Shown here piece after piece: positions 51,582 to 64,000 of a DNA stretch of 64,000 nucleotides. The translations under genes were made by a program, and so were the position numbers. The stretch's first letter is position 1; each line of letters opens with the position of its first letter. The DNA comes from Chaenocephalus aceratus (taxonomy: Eukaryota > Chordata > Actinopteri > Perciformes > Channichthyidae). The notes under the pieces were generated by a model. That model was not told the origin of the DNA, did not search any database, and saw nothing but the letters and a program-made list of their open reading frames with translations. The stretch is taken from contig CM043796.1 in the NCBI GenBank assembly GCA_023974075.1, positions 24,358,927-24,422,926 on the forward strand, read 5' to 3'.

Positions 51582-53279
51582 TCACGCCGCTCGCTTCTTC
51601 TTCCTTGACTGCTGGCCGAAATTCTGGGTTGGCTGAGCCTGAGCTGCAGCCGGAACCGGAGATTTTCTTGGCCAACTTGCCCTTGTCTCCAGCCTGTGCT
51701 GGGGACTCGGGGTGGGCTGCGACCTCTGCTTGTCCGGTGCTTTAAACCGAGCAGAGTTCGAGAGAGCTTGGGTGAAGGACTGCTGCTGCGAAGGCAGCGG
51801 CTGGACCCTTCGAGGGAGGCAGATGTGGAGTGCCTCGTCCTCCTTCTTCTTCGTCTCACACCTCATTTGCATGGAGGCAAGAGCGGAGCCACAAATTCCC
51901 TCGGGAACGATGGGCATATCCAGCACATCTTCCTTTTCTCGGTCTGGGAGGGTGGTGAGGTTGAGCCATCTCGCTCTTTCCTGCACCACCATGATCCCCA
52001 TTACCTTGCCCGTGGCCTGGCCGGCGCAGCGCTGGACACGTAGGCAAATGTCCGTGACCGCTGCCATCTCGTCCAGAGTGGCTGCTCCCGGGTTACCCGA
52101 CAGGTCCTCGCAGAGCTCCGCTTGGTAGGCGGTTAGCAGCGAGGACACGTTCAGGGCCCTGGCGGACAGCGCTGCTGCTTTGTAGGACTTTTCAGTCATT
52201 GTAGACTGAAAGCGGTCCGACTTTGCTGGCAGCGTAGGGTTCCTGCTTGGTGACGGACCCACCTTCGGTAGAAGGTGGGCCACTACCAGCGGTTCCATGG
52301 GCGGTATGCGGAGCAGGCCGAGCCTCTCCATCCCGTCACAGTCTAGGGAGGAGGCACCCTGGATTGGGACCTTGTTGCTGAAGGGCCGGTCTCTCCACTA
52401 GACCGACACTTCATCCAACATTTCCGGGAAGACCGGGAGGAGTTGCCTCTTTTTGCCCGCTGCTTGGGGAAGGTGTTTCCCCTCGTAGCGGGACCTGGAG
52501 GTCTCCTTGGCCATTTCAAGCCATGGAACGTTGAGTCTGAGCGCAGCGCGTTTGCACACGGCCTGCAGGTCCATGCTCAGACCGGGCGAAGCTGGTGTGC
52601 TATCGCTCGGGAGAGCAGCCCTCGCTCCAGGCTTTGCAGCCTGGGCCGATGACATGAAGGTGTCCTCTTCTTGTTCATCCGACTCGGACAGGAGGAACGC
52701 CAGGGCGTCCTCCTCTTCCTCCTCTTCGTCCTCCTCGTAGTCCAGCTCGAGGACATCCTCCGCGGGTGAGACCATGGTGAGGTCTAACCGGGAGCCCCAG
52801 CTTGGTAAAGCGCGGGAATCCGTTCCCGCGTGTCTTGTCGTCACCGGGTCCCGGCCTGCCAGGGCGCGGGATTCCGGTTCTGTGGCCATAGCGGTTAATG
52901 AGCCCCAGACCGACACGGAGAGGGGTTCACTCTCTGTGGCGGACGCCCCCGTGTCTTGACTGCCGGTCGGCGGGTCCATGGACATGGGAGGGTCCTGTTC
53001 CGACAGGCTAGCTTGTCTTGCTAACCGTCGGCGGAGGCTCTTAACGGTGAAGCTCTTAACATGCCTCGGGCGTGTTCCAGCCCGAGGCAGGACGAACAGA
53101 CCTGGTGTGTGTCTGTGCCCGAGATCTTCAACCCGCAGCCGCAGAGTCGAGCCACCGAGTCGAGCCACCGAGTCCCTGACTTCTCTGGTGTGAGGGAGAG
53201 GGGTGTCCATCTTGGTCGCCTCGTGGCGTGGAGAGGGCCCGCTCTTGACAGGTGGGACGGGAGAAAAAGGTATTACCAC
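51582..53279 (-). pseudogene. DIRS gag-like ORF with a single in-frame TAG
   Basis: One frame runs from 53279 to 51582 and is interrupted only by a TAG at 52398-52400 (after EMLDEVSV). It resumes in frame with WRDRPFSNKV, and 23 codons after the stop reaches MERLGLLRIPPMEPL. The N-terminal half is Ser/Pro-rich with an acidic run (DYEEDEEEEEEDALAFLLSE). The C-terminal half has the conserved DIRS gag block (SDRFQSTMTEKSYKAAALSA, SLLTAYQAELCEDLSG) and ends basic (SRKKKRAA). It would package element RNA. The single stop suggests recent loss. Confidence 0.82.
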
Positions 53280-53654
53280 CTTGTCCTTAATCCGGAGAAA
53301 AAGGACGGTGTGGGTCTTTTAATCCCGGAGAATACTGACTGGTGTGACAGTATGCTCCTCTAATCCTTTCTTCCTCCGTGGAGAAGAGAAAAGAAAAACT
53401 TCCTCGCTACCGTGGTGTCGATAGAGAGGGAGCGAGCTAGCAACAGGTGTGCTGCTAGCTTGAAAAATCGGACCTACCTTACTTTCTCGGGTAAGAGAAG
53501 GGTGAGGGCGATTTTTAAAATACTAACCGCGTTAGTGCTACCGTCTTCCTGCGAAGCAGAAGGAGTAGCCGGCGAGCGCCCGTCGACCGAAATGGGTATT
53601 TGGGTTCAGTCTGTGGACCGTGAAGTTTGCCCGGCTACTGTAGAGATGTGCTCT

Positions 53655-53842
53655 GAAGCGAGAAGAGGTGTTTGAATGACGCATGCGTTGTGGCGCAAGC
53701 TACTTATAGGGGGTGATTTCCCCTGACGCTGACGTCAAGATCACCAGCCAATCAGGATTGGCGTAATGAGATTGATGCTTCTGTTTGCTCCGCGATGAGG
53801 CGCATCCCATAGTGAGACATCGAACGGAGTGTTATGAATGAG
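53655..53842. repeat. DIRS terminal inverted repeat (left in element sense)
   Basis: Inverted copy of 46230-46417 with a few differences (for example CTGACGTCAAG here and CTTGACGTTAGC there). The outer ~45 bp are matched by the ICR. Confidence 0.93.
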
Positions 53843-54108
53843 AACTTATGTTGTCCATTATCTGAGCTAGTGGTAGCATGTAGATGTTAAAGAGAAGAGG
53901 CCCCAAGATGGAGCCTTGAGGTAAAAATGTCATTTGTCAACTCAGATGTGTATTTACCTATAGAAACAAAGTTGTTTCTGTCCTTTAAGTAGGATTCAAA
54001 CCAATTTAGAACTGTTTCCGAAAGTCCCACCCAGTTTTCTAGTTGGTCGAGTAATATGTTGTGGTCAACAGTGTCAAACGCAGCACTGAGATCTAATAAT
54101 ACTAAGTA
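53843..54108 (-). mobile_element. LINE, 5'-truncated upstream portion
   Basis: Minus-strand words LDLSAAFDTVDHNILLDQLE, SYLKDRN and GSILGPLLFNIYM are reverse-transcriptase motifs preceding the YADD found at 46150. Together with 45450-46192 this is one LINE cut by the DIRS element. TGTA at 45446-45449 and 54109-54112 may be its short target duplication. Confidence 0.88.
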
Positions 54109-54112
54109 TGTA

Positions 54113-54446
54113 TGCAAAACCATCACACCCTAAACACGTCTGTTGATCACATGGTTCACTCCCAGAGAGATGACCTAATCAGATAAACTAAGGTTAGCAA
54201 TGTTAACACATTTGATTGCACAATTTCCTTAACAGATCCATCACAGTGGTGTTTTGGCAGGAGTCTGGGGATACAATACGTATAACGCTACAGAAATGAC
54301 AACTCACTATATTGAGATACTGGAGAACACACTGCCCTATAAATAACATTTCCCAGATCAAAAAATAGTTTAATAAGCGCCATGTAATTATAATAAGATG
54401 TAAACACATCCTGGTTACATGGAATGCTCATCCTGTGACCTCCAAA

Positions 54447-54527
<81 letters not shown>

Positions 54528-55319
54528 ATTGCTCTGTCTGTCAGCCCCACAGCAGCAGCAGGTAGAACAGTGTGCTTTTGTTGGACCGTCCTTCCTGTGG
54601 TTGTGGGGCAAGATCAGCTGAAACACTATTTGTCTGGATCATAATTGTTTTGTTTTGTTCAAGGAATACAACAATGATATGTAGAACAAAGGAGGTATTG
54701 AGTGTGGTATTAAGAATCATTATAACGTGAGATGCTCTCAGTCATTGCAGCAGTAGATGAAGCCGAGGAGCACTGATCACAGAGCAGTGCAGGAGCGCTC
54801 AGTCTTACTGATCTTGGTGGGAAAGTGGCTGAGTCAGCGTTTCTGTAACACCTGGCCCTATTCATAAAGGTTCCCAGAACAAAGTCACTCCTTGTGACGA
54901 AACTCTATAACTATGAGAGTAGAGCGGAGGATATTTGAATAAGTTTACGAGTTTAAAGGGTAGTTTCACTGGATTAAAGGGGATGGAAATCCTACAGATC
55001 AGAACGTGCAGGGATGTGTGCCGCCTTGTTTTCTTTAATTTGATCGCCTTATCACACCTTTTCAAAAGAATGGGTCATAACCTAGCAACAAGGCAAACCA
55101 CACTTTCTCAATCAGGGTACAATGTTTTATCCCTTCTTGCTCATATTTGCCTAGGAAATCATAAGATAAGACTCCTTCCTTCAGATCATATTTTTAAGAA
55201 GGTTTGTGAATATGGCTGTGCTGCATTCATCATGTTTTTCTGAATTGGAACGAAGCTTTGAAACGTAACCATAACCAGTGAAGCGTTGAGAGGTTTTAAT
55301 TGTTCTCTCCTTCCTTTAG
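54113..55319. other. Intergenic or slc31a2 5' region; no exon recognised
   Basis: Opens with the rest of the split 60-bp unit (to about 54133). It contains an AC microsatellite at 54447-54527. The first exon of slc31a2, which may encode only the initiator region, was not identified. Confidence 0.5.
54447..54527. repeat. (AC)n microsatellite
   Basis: About 80 bp of AC with one ATAC interruption near 54478. Confidence 0.96.
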
Positions 55320-57429
<2,110 letters not shown>

Positions 57430-58670
57430 TGATATGGACACACTTCAGACACAGGGTGGATTTTATCTGTATTTTGTCCCTGAGTTAAGAGGATCTTATG
57501 CTCTGGATATTTGAGGGGAAACCACCTAATTTTAATTGTGTTGTTCTGCTTCTTAGTTGTTTTTTGTGAAAATGTGAACACTAGGAGGGGACAAGGGGAG
57601 TTCCTGGTACGCTGAATGATAAGATGAGCAACCCAACACACACTACTGCTGCATGAAACACATCTGGATATTGAAACTAAAATATAATGCACAAACTCAT
57701 GTGTACTGTCTGTGAGCAGCACTGTGTCCCTCTTTAATCTGTGGCCTCAGGGCTCTTTAGAGGACATACTTAGTAGTATCATTTGTCTTTGACCAGAGGA
57801 ACAATATGCATATTTGTATCGTTTTTCAGGTGTTTTCTTTTATGTTAAAGTGATACAACATTGTGTTTCTGAGGCGTAATCGTGCTCATTTTATGAACAG
57901 CACACATCTGGGGAGATTGGAGTTTAGTTTAATTGGACTCCAGCATTTAAATTCTCCACAGCAGAGGAACGACAACAATGTAAAGAAGGGAAGTCAGGCT
58001 CGTGGCATATTACGGTTGTTTCTGGTCAACAGTGTCAGACTTTTCTAGATACTACACAGTCTTCTGTATTTTCCCGAAAAGTCAAACTATCCCAACATTA
58101 GATATTTGAACTGTTGTTAAAGGAGATGTCTGACTGTGCTGAAAAGACACAACTACTGAAGCATCAAGGTGAAATCATCATGACTTTTATGTTTTAAACT
58201 GTTTAAAAAGTAACGTTTGTGTGTGAACTAACATGGAAGTATTGAATACTGATTTTTCTTTTTTTGTGGTGTGTTTGAGGGAAACCTAAACGCAGACTCG
58301 CACTCGGAGCTGAGATTGGCAGTTCGAGGGCTTTTGACAGGGCTAAGAATCAGGAACTGAATCTGTGATCGCGGTACTTCTCTAATGTGTCATCTTGGTT
58401 CACGGACCTTCTCTCACGTGAAAGACAATCATGTGGTTCGTGGAAATCATTGACAACCCTTGACCTGCAAAGAAAATAACTCTGAAACCAACTTATCACG
58501 TGTTTAAACTATCCATCCATCCATCTTCTCCCGCTTATATGTTTAAACTAGTTTTGGACTAATTCCAGTTAGTGGTTTGTTGAAAATAATAATACATTTC
58601 TCCTCAATGCGTTTCTGTCGCAAGAACTTGGCCGACAAAAATAAAGAATAAAGTTGAGGAAATAGTTGTA
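57430..58670 (+). other. slc31a2: slc31a2 probable 3' UTR
   Basis: Non-coding stretch to a double AATAAA at 58640-58652. A short CCATCCATCCATC run at 58512-58525 is a repeat remnant. Confidence 0.65.
58640..58652 (+). terminator. slc31a2: Double polyadenylation signal (slc31a2)
   Basis: Two AATAAA hexamers, at 58640-58645 and 58647-58652, about 1.2 kb after the stop. Confidence 0.65.
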
Positions 58671-58679
58671 TTCATCCAT

Positions 58680-60354
58680 ATTTTAATATGTATATACAGT
58701 TTATTGCAAGAAGGGAAAAGCACTAGACAAACAGCTGCTCACACCACAGACAGATACTTGTAATAAATAAACAGGAGAAGGTGACGGACAGTTTGTTGCA
58801 TTGGAAGGAATGGTGCGGAACAAACTCTAAATGTGCCTTGGATACAGTGAGTGGTTTTATTACAGGTCACTGAATCATAAAAATGAGAGTTAAAAGTTTT
58901 CCCTAATTTCTTTTCAAAATAAATTGATATGTAATTGCAATTTTTTTTAAAGATGTTTCTGCAAAGAAATATGTCATTTGGTACTAATTCTAATAAAAAT
59001 GAAGACATGAAATGATATGTTTGTACTTTATTTCCAAAAATGTCCTGTCTTGTCCCCCTCTTGCTTTTACTGAAATGTATGAAGAGTGTTACCGATGGGA
59101 ACATTTGACTTAAAAGGGCGCATGGCAGGTCAGCAGAGCATGGACAACGTGAAGTGTATGGCCTTGTATTCAATATATTTGTAGAATCTAATATCCCTAC
59201 GCTTTGTACAATATAAAATGATTCTTTTTCAGGAAACTTTTCTATGACATTTTGCAGGAATTAAAAGTTTCATATGTAAAGTTTGACACCATTTTTGTAT
59301 TCAGATAAGGAATTGAGACCTCATCCCTTTCCCCCAGGTTAAACATCATTTTATATTAGAAAATATTGGCTTTGAAGAACAATTGCCACTGGATTGTCAT
59401 TATAAAATAAAATATCAGTGATATTTGGGAAACCGAAGACCATTAAGATCTCCCTCATCATGGAAGTGCAAATCTTGTTTGACTAAATATTTAGTGTTGA
59501 AACATAAAGGCCATTTGTGAATACAGGAAACGCTTTCAAAGAACTGCATAAGAAAATTACATTTTATAAAAATAGATACTATTATTTAAAAATAATAAAC
59601 ACAATTCCCCAAACAACATCGTAAAGGTTGATTGTAGCACCCCCTGCTGCCCAGGTACAGGCTGTGCATAAGAAAGCAAAACAGAAAAAGATACCTGTAG
59701 TATAACTTGAAAACATCAATAAGTTAGTTGTTTATTACCACCTCCCTGATCCTTGTATTGGACCCTTAGCATGTTTACATAGCATAAACGAGCAGTGTCT
59801 TGAAGAAATCTGCATTGAGACTCGATAAGTTGCACAGAAAGAAACCAATCACCAAATATTATAAAGTCAAGAGGCGGATGGGAGAGCTGGTTGTGGAGTG
59901 TGCAATATTAACAATGCACTTCAACTTAAAAGGAATATTCCTCCCCCAAAATGATCATTTGTTTATGAATTACTCACGCTATGTAACCTTGAATACTTAA
60001 ACAATGTAAGTAAATGGGAACCAGCTTTAACCACAGCGAAACTACATCAACAAGTCTGTTCACAAACTTTCCTACAAATTGTGCAGAATAATCAAATGTA
60101 TCCAGTCATATGCTCACTTATTCATAAACATATGCATTTAAATAAATCCTTACTTTAATTATGTATTTATAACAAATATAAATAATAAAGTTGCTATACG
60201 CGTACTGATTTATGTTTCCCATGGAGTTTTTTTTTTTTAAATGAATAAACAAATGATTATTTTGGGGGTGAACTGGTCCTCGTCCCTATTAATTCTCTCC
60301 CATTACATGTGATGCACTCTCCAGTTTTAGAGTTCTGTTCGGAGGATTGTCTTC
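58680..60354 (-). other. niban2: niban2 probable 3' UTR
   Basis: Runs from the niban2 stop to a minus-strand AATAAA at 58700-58705. AT-rich and without coding frames of note. About 1.7 kb, plausible for this family. Confidence 0.6.
58700..58705 (-). terminator. niban2: Polyadenylation signal AATAAA (niban2)
   Basis: TTTATT on the plus strand. It is only ~50 bp from the slc31a2 signals on the other strand, so the two transcripts meet or overlap tail to tail. Confidence 0.5.
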
Positions 60355-61238
60355 CTACGCTAAAACCACTTCCACATCCATCGGGTCAATAATGTTGTCC
60401 TCTCCGTTCAGACCGTTTGTGATTGGCTGAGGCTCGTCTTCTTCCTGCCCCTCATTGGCTTGCGACTGGAAGCCGCTGTCGTTCTGCAAGCTCGAGTCTG
60501 TGACCACCTGTGGTGCTGGAGACGACTCGTTATCTGATTCCGCTGTGGAGACTTCTGCAATCTTTTCGCTGTCATCTTCCTGCACCGCTATCTCGATTTC
60601 CTCGATGGCGTTCTGGATGGTCGCTTCCTCCGTATCCACTTCCTGCTTCTTGCTTCCCACCAGCTCCTGGAGAATTGTCTGCGGGGACGTCTCATCTCTG
60701 GGAGACTTCATTGGGCCGTCCTCTCGCACAGTGGTGATGTGTGTGACATCCATCTGCACACTGTCCTCCAGGGTCACGGTGCCCGTTGTTGGCTCCGTCC
60801 CGTTGGTGATGTCGCTCTTGGTCTCCTCTACAACCGGAAGCCCCAACGCCACCACCGGGTTGATCAGACCCCTGATTTCATTCACGCTGTCAGGAGATTT
60901 GGGGTCCTCCGACGGGCCGAGGTCCTCCTCTTCCTCACACATCTCGTCGTCCTCCTCAGGGATGAGCTCCACGCCTGGGACCTCCATGCAGGACTCGAAG
61001 GACAGAGGCAGCCCGTCCAGCTGGATCATGGACACCACCTGCCGGCGCCTGCTCGCAGAACCCCCTCCTTTAACGCTGTCGCCCCCAGCCGGACCCTCGG
61101 GCTCATCGGCCCCAAATTCGGCAGCCCAGTCCACCGCAGAGCTCTCTCCCAGCAGGTGCAGGTTGGGGTCGCTGTTGGTCAGAATGATGCTGTCTCTGTA
61201 CAGGTTGTGTCTCCTCTGGACCGCGGCCTCCTTCACAG
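60355..61238 (-). CDS. niban2: niban2 last coding exon (acidic tail)
   Basis: Acceptor TCTTTGTCCAG on the minus strand. Two bases complete the Ala codon split from the previous exon, then VKEAAVQRRHNLYRDSIILT and SDPNLHLLGESSAVDW follow. The acidic part includes ELIPEEDDEMCEEEEDLGPS. Stop TAG at 60357-60355. Confidence 0.95.
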
Positions 61239-62673
61239 CTGGACAAAGAGAGAGAACAGGAGAATCAGTTGCTTTGTAAACGAGAACGCTTGATAATGTA
61301 CTACCACGGCAGCCATCATCTCAAGATCGTATGGTTTTTGACCCTCACCCATCATGATGTCCTTGGAGACTGACTGCAGCACCAACTCCTCGAACATATT
61401 TTCCACCAGCAGGAAACGGGAGAAGTCCTCGAAGATAAGCTCTTTGAAGCGAGGCAGCTCCTGTGGAAGGAGGAAAAGAGAGAAGCTTTTATAATTGACC
61501 ATTGATACGTTTCTTTCCACACTTTGAACGTTCGCTTCTTCTCACAGGTAAGCAGGAAGGCGACAGCTGCTTCAGCATGTACGGGATGATGATCTGCAGC
61601 AGAGCCTCTCTGAAGAACTTCTTGCGCACTGTGCTGCTGTCGTAATCATATTTCTGAGGGAAAGACCAGAAACACACATGGATATAAATGACTCATTATA
61701 GTTTTTCTACTCAAATCATCAATTATATATACATCAGCAATTCACATCCTCAAATATTTGCTTCTGCTTAGACTGCAGAGTCTATCTGGAGAAGAATACA
61801 TGGACAGTATAAAAAGATGCTGAACTGAGAGAATTTATTTGAGTTACTTTGAACAGATAATACTAAGGACTACGGATGCCCAGTAGGTCATGGAAAATCT
61901 TCTTTCCTGACGTTTGAAAAAGTCTTTGCCATGATCATTTGTCCAAGTTAGTGTTTGTTTCATACCGACGATATGAAAACATATATATTTTTGAAGTGGA
62001 AAACACTTTTTATCTACCTGTTTCACAAATCAAAAAAGAAACAACTAAACTTAACTCAAAAGTCTGTTTTTTAATCAATATTCTGCTAATTTAACAAGCG
62101 CTGCAACACAAACAGTGCAAACCTCTGATGAGGTTACTGTTTGTCTAATATACCGCTCAACAGTGTCTCCTGTTTACCTTGAGAACCCTGTCCTGGCAGC
62201 ACTGCATGGTCTTGCACATGTCCTCTTCTCCCTTGGTCTCCAAAGACTGGTGGAGCAGCTGCTCAAATGTGTACACCGCATTGTCCATTTGCTGCAAGAA
62301 AACAAGTGATAAGTTATCCAATAGCCCAAGAAACAGATTTACCTGTGAAAATAGTGATACTCTTTTTCGCCAGCAGGGGTGAGTAGAGACTCCCCTGCAG
62401 ACAGGTTGCTGGTGTGTGTCCCGTACTCAGAACTAAGGGAGTGTTTCAGGCCTCCTCACTGCTGCTTTGCTACATGCTGATTCTTTGTATTATATTATAC
62501 TACGTGTATCTCCTCACCTCTCTCATGAGGATCTGAGCCCTGCTGACGAACACCGAGGGGCTGGCCACGTCGAACCTCTGCTGCAGCCCCTCCAGGTTCA
62601 GCTGCTCCACCTTCTCGTAGCAGCTCTGCATCTTCACCGGGTGGAAGGCGAGCATGGACAGCCTCTCCATGTT
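60355..62673 (-). CDS. niban2: Niban-like protein 2 (FAM129B/MINERVA), C-terminal half
   Basis: NIBAN2 is a cytosolic and cell-junction PH-domain protein with roles in survival and MAPK-linked signalling. Five minus-strand exons with GT-AG borders join in frame: 62673-62518, 62291-62178, 61653-61546, 61460-61349 and 61238-60355. Conserved words match human NIBAN2: NMERLSMLAFHPVKMQSCYE, LQQRFDVASPSVF, QMDNAVYTFEQLLHQ, KYDYDSSTVRKKFFREALLQ, ELPRFKELIFEDFSRFLLVE and AVKEAAVQRRHNLYRDS. The last exon encodes a 290-residue acidic, Ser-rich tail, a region phosphorylated in mammals, more divergent here than the core. The N-terminal PH domain and upstream exons lie beyond 64000. Teleosts have two paralogues; which one is not resolved. 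Confidence 0.95.
61349..61460 (-). CDS. niban2: niban2 coding exon
   Basis: 112 nt, phase 0 in and phase 1 out. Encodes ELPRFKELIFEDFSRFLLVE and NMFEELVLQSVSKDIMM. Donor G|GTGAGG on the minus strand. Confidence 0.96.
61546..61653 (-). CDS. niban2: niban2 coding exon
   Basis: 108 nt (36 codons), phase 0 at both ends. Encodes KYDYDSSTVRKKFFREALLQ and IIIPYMLKQLSPSCLP. Confidence 0.96.
61654..62177 (-). other. niban2: niban2 intron, no other feature
   Basis: AT-rich 524-bp intron without a recognisable element. Confidence 0.8.
62178..62291 (-). CDS. niban2: niban2 coding exon
   Basis: 114 nt (38 codons), phase 0 at both ends. Encodes QMDNAVYTFEQLLHQSLETK and EDMCKTMQCCQDRVLK. Confidence 0.96.
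62518..62673 (-). CDS. niban2: niban2 coding exon (first in window)
   Basis: 156 nt (52 codons), phase 0 at both ends. Encodes NMERLSMLAFHPVKMQSCYE, KVEQLNLEGLQQRFDVAS and PSVFVSRAQILMRE. Confidence 0.96.
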
Positions 62674-62832
62674 CTGAGGGGAAGAGGGGGAGAAGAAGGT
62701 CAAGGTGATGGAGGTGTAGCAAGATTAATACAGGAGGAGGTATAGGACCAAAACCAAAAAGAGGTTGAGTATATCGTTCCTGTCACAGAGGGCAGCTGAG
62801 GACACTTCCTGACTTCTAATTCAAAGGAAGCA

Positions 62833-63165
62833 TTAAAGGTAGCTAGAATTTGGAAGTACACAACCGAAAAAACTTCCTTACAGAGCCCCTCCTCCAACAC
62901 ACACGAACGAATGAGGGCACGAGATAAGTTTGTGCACGAGATGGAAGGCTGACAGGCAGGTAGGCCATCCAGTTATCTGCCGCGGGCCGACGCAGATAAT
63001 TGGACTAGCTTTTTACAGCGCCACGGCTTCCACAGATGGAATATTTGTATATATTTATTTTATTGTCAAAGCATTTAATGTATTCATTGCTATCGGGATG
63101 TTAAGAGCATTCCATGGAATATAACAAAAAGTGTTCCTGAAGTGAACTACCTACCCTACCTTTAA
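62833..63165. mobile_element. TTAA-flanked MITE (piggyBac-like), copy 2
   Basis: TTAA at both ends and termini AGGTAGCTAG and ACCTACCCTACCT. Inverted relative to the copy at 1089-1433, with extra AT-rich sequence near 63040-63080. It lies in the niban2 intron 160 bp upstream of the exon at 62673. Confidence 0.8.
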
Positions 63166-64000
63166 GCTGGCCAAGGCTTTACAAACATGCAGTCTTAAAA
63201 TACAATCTGATTCTTTTATTATTATATGTAAAAGTCCTGCATGATTTTTTTCTAACTTCAAATTGGATAAGTGAGTTTCAAAATTCTTAATTCTTTTTTT
63301 GTTGACAGATTTAATTTTTAGGTTTTATAGGGCATTCTGGATAATGGATATGAAAACTATCGACAGACGACAGCCATACAAAATAAATCACGCCATGTTT
63401 GTAAATTGTATAAACAAACCCTGTGTCGAAACTGGGAATGGAACTGGAAAGTTTAGTGAGTTAGTGATACTGAATAAGACATTTCTGGCTCAGGATGATG
63501 GAAAAAACTAATATCTCAATATGAAATTCCCTAGATGTTTATAGACAGTAAGAATATAATGTGTTGGATACCAAGCTTTCTAAGAAATGATGTTTGAATA
63601 TGCAAATGAGGTACTATCTAACACCTTTGGTATATTTAAGGACAAAGTTAATAAAATAAATAAATGAATGTGTATTTGGGAAGTTTTCTACATTCTAGTC
63701 TGAAAGAAGAAATGTTATTGAAGCAAATGCCGCCCAAGCTGTCGGCTGGAAAAAAAAAGTAGCATGGGAAACTGATGTGGGAAAAAAAAAAGGGTTTGTT
63801 TCTTTTGGATAACAGCAACCGTTTTGCTGTCACCCAATACAAACAAGAATTTCTTTTCCCAGTAACCTCCGGTAATGCAAGTAAAAGCGTGTCTGTCTCA
63901 GCTTCATTTATCACAGTTTTTTTTTATTTCAACACCAATCATAGACTAATGTGAATGGGGGTCATAGTGACTAACCCACGGAGAATTATCAACAACTAAC
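63166..64000. other. niban2: niban2 intron, no other feature
   Basis: AT-rich, no exon recognised on the minus strand. The next niban2 exon upstream lies beyond the window. Confidence 0.6.

Larger units (their letters stand above)
46190..53845 (-). mobile_element. DIRS-type tyrosine-recombinase retrotransposon (defective)
   Basis: Element of ~7.65 kb (about 5.2 kb without the nested hAT), minus orientation. Order in its own direction: left inverted terminal repeat, gag, remnant before RT, RNase H remnant, tyrosine recombinase, internal complementary region, right inverted terminal repeat. This layout and the absence of a target duplication define DIRS elements. AAC (GTT on the minus strand) is present at both borders (46190-46192 and 53843-53845). 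No catalytic RT motif or methyltransferase was recognised between gag and RNase H, and gag, RNase H and recombinase carry stops or frameshifts, so it is non-autonomous now. Confidence 0.93.

Noticed and set aside
51696..53363. Plus-strand open frames over the DIRS gag
   Set aside because: Antisense of the gag frame on the minus strand.
46193..53842. Interpretation as an LTR retrotransposon or endogenous retrovirus
   Set aside because: The termini are inverted, not direct, repeats; there is an internal complementary region and a tyrosine recombinase instead of a DDE integrase, and no target duplication.
60455..61293. Plus-strand open frames of up to 274 codons
   Set aside because: Antisense shadows of the niban2 last exon, which carries the family sequence on the minus strand.

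Overview
The window is vertebrate nuclear DNA, most likely from a ray-finned (teleost) fish. Evidence: three split genes with GT-AG introns and vertebrate protein families, fish-type LINE 3' ends, many hAT/piggyBac-like short elements, a DIRS-type tyrosine-recombinase retrotransposon and very long (GT)n tracts. I saw no prokaryotic gene, CRISPR array, rRNA or tRNA. Species is not determined.

Layout. (1) 1-16363: AT-rich, repeat-laden DNA with no recognisable exon, presumably intron 1 or upstream flank of arrdc1. (2) 16364-33951 (+): arrdc1, alpha-arrestin ARRDC1, seven exons from the second coding exon to the stop, followed by a probable 2.5-kb 3' UTR. Its PSAP and two PPxY motifs are intact, but the third coding exon carries one extra base that breaks the frame. 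(3) 36430-54900: an intergenic block of transposons. It holds a 2.4-kb near-palindrome, a hAT with a second element nested inside it, and a stack in which a 60-bp tandem repeat is split by a LINE, the LINE by a DIRS element, the DIRS by a hAT and that hAT by another hAT. (4) 55320-57429 (+): slc31a2, low-affinity copper transporter CTR2, three coding exons. (5) 60355-62673 (-): the C-terminal five coding exons of niban2 (FAM129B); the 5' half lies beyond the window. slc31a2 and niban2 converge, with their poly(A) signals about 50 bp apart.

The genes do not form a pathway. ARRDC1 acts in ubiquitin-ligase adaptor function and plasma-membrane budding, SLC31A2 in copper handling and NIBAN2 in signalling and survival. 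All three human orthologues lie on chromosome 9q, so the window looks like a piece of conserved vertebrate linkage.

The points most worth following are: the slc31a2 intron with an (AC)n tract beside its donor and a ~220-bp (GT)n tract running to its acceptor, an intron class reported to fold rather than use a polypyrimidine tract; the nested stack, whose junctions reveal a GTT integration core for the DIRS element; the frameshift in arrdc1; the unexplained 2.4-kb inverted duplication; and a 26-bp perfect hairpin in an arrdc1 intron.
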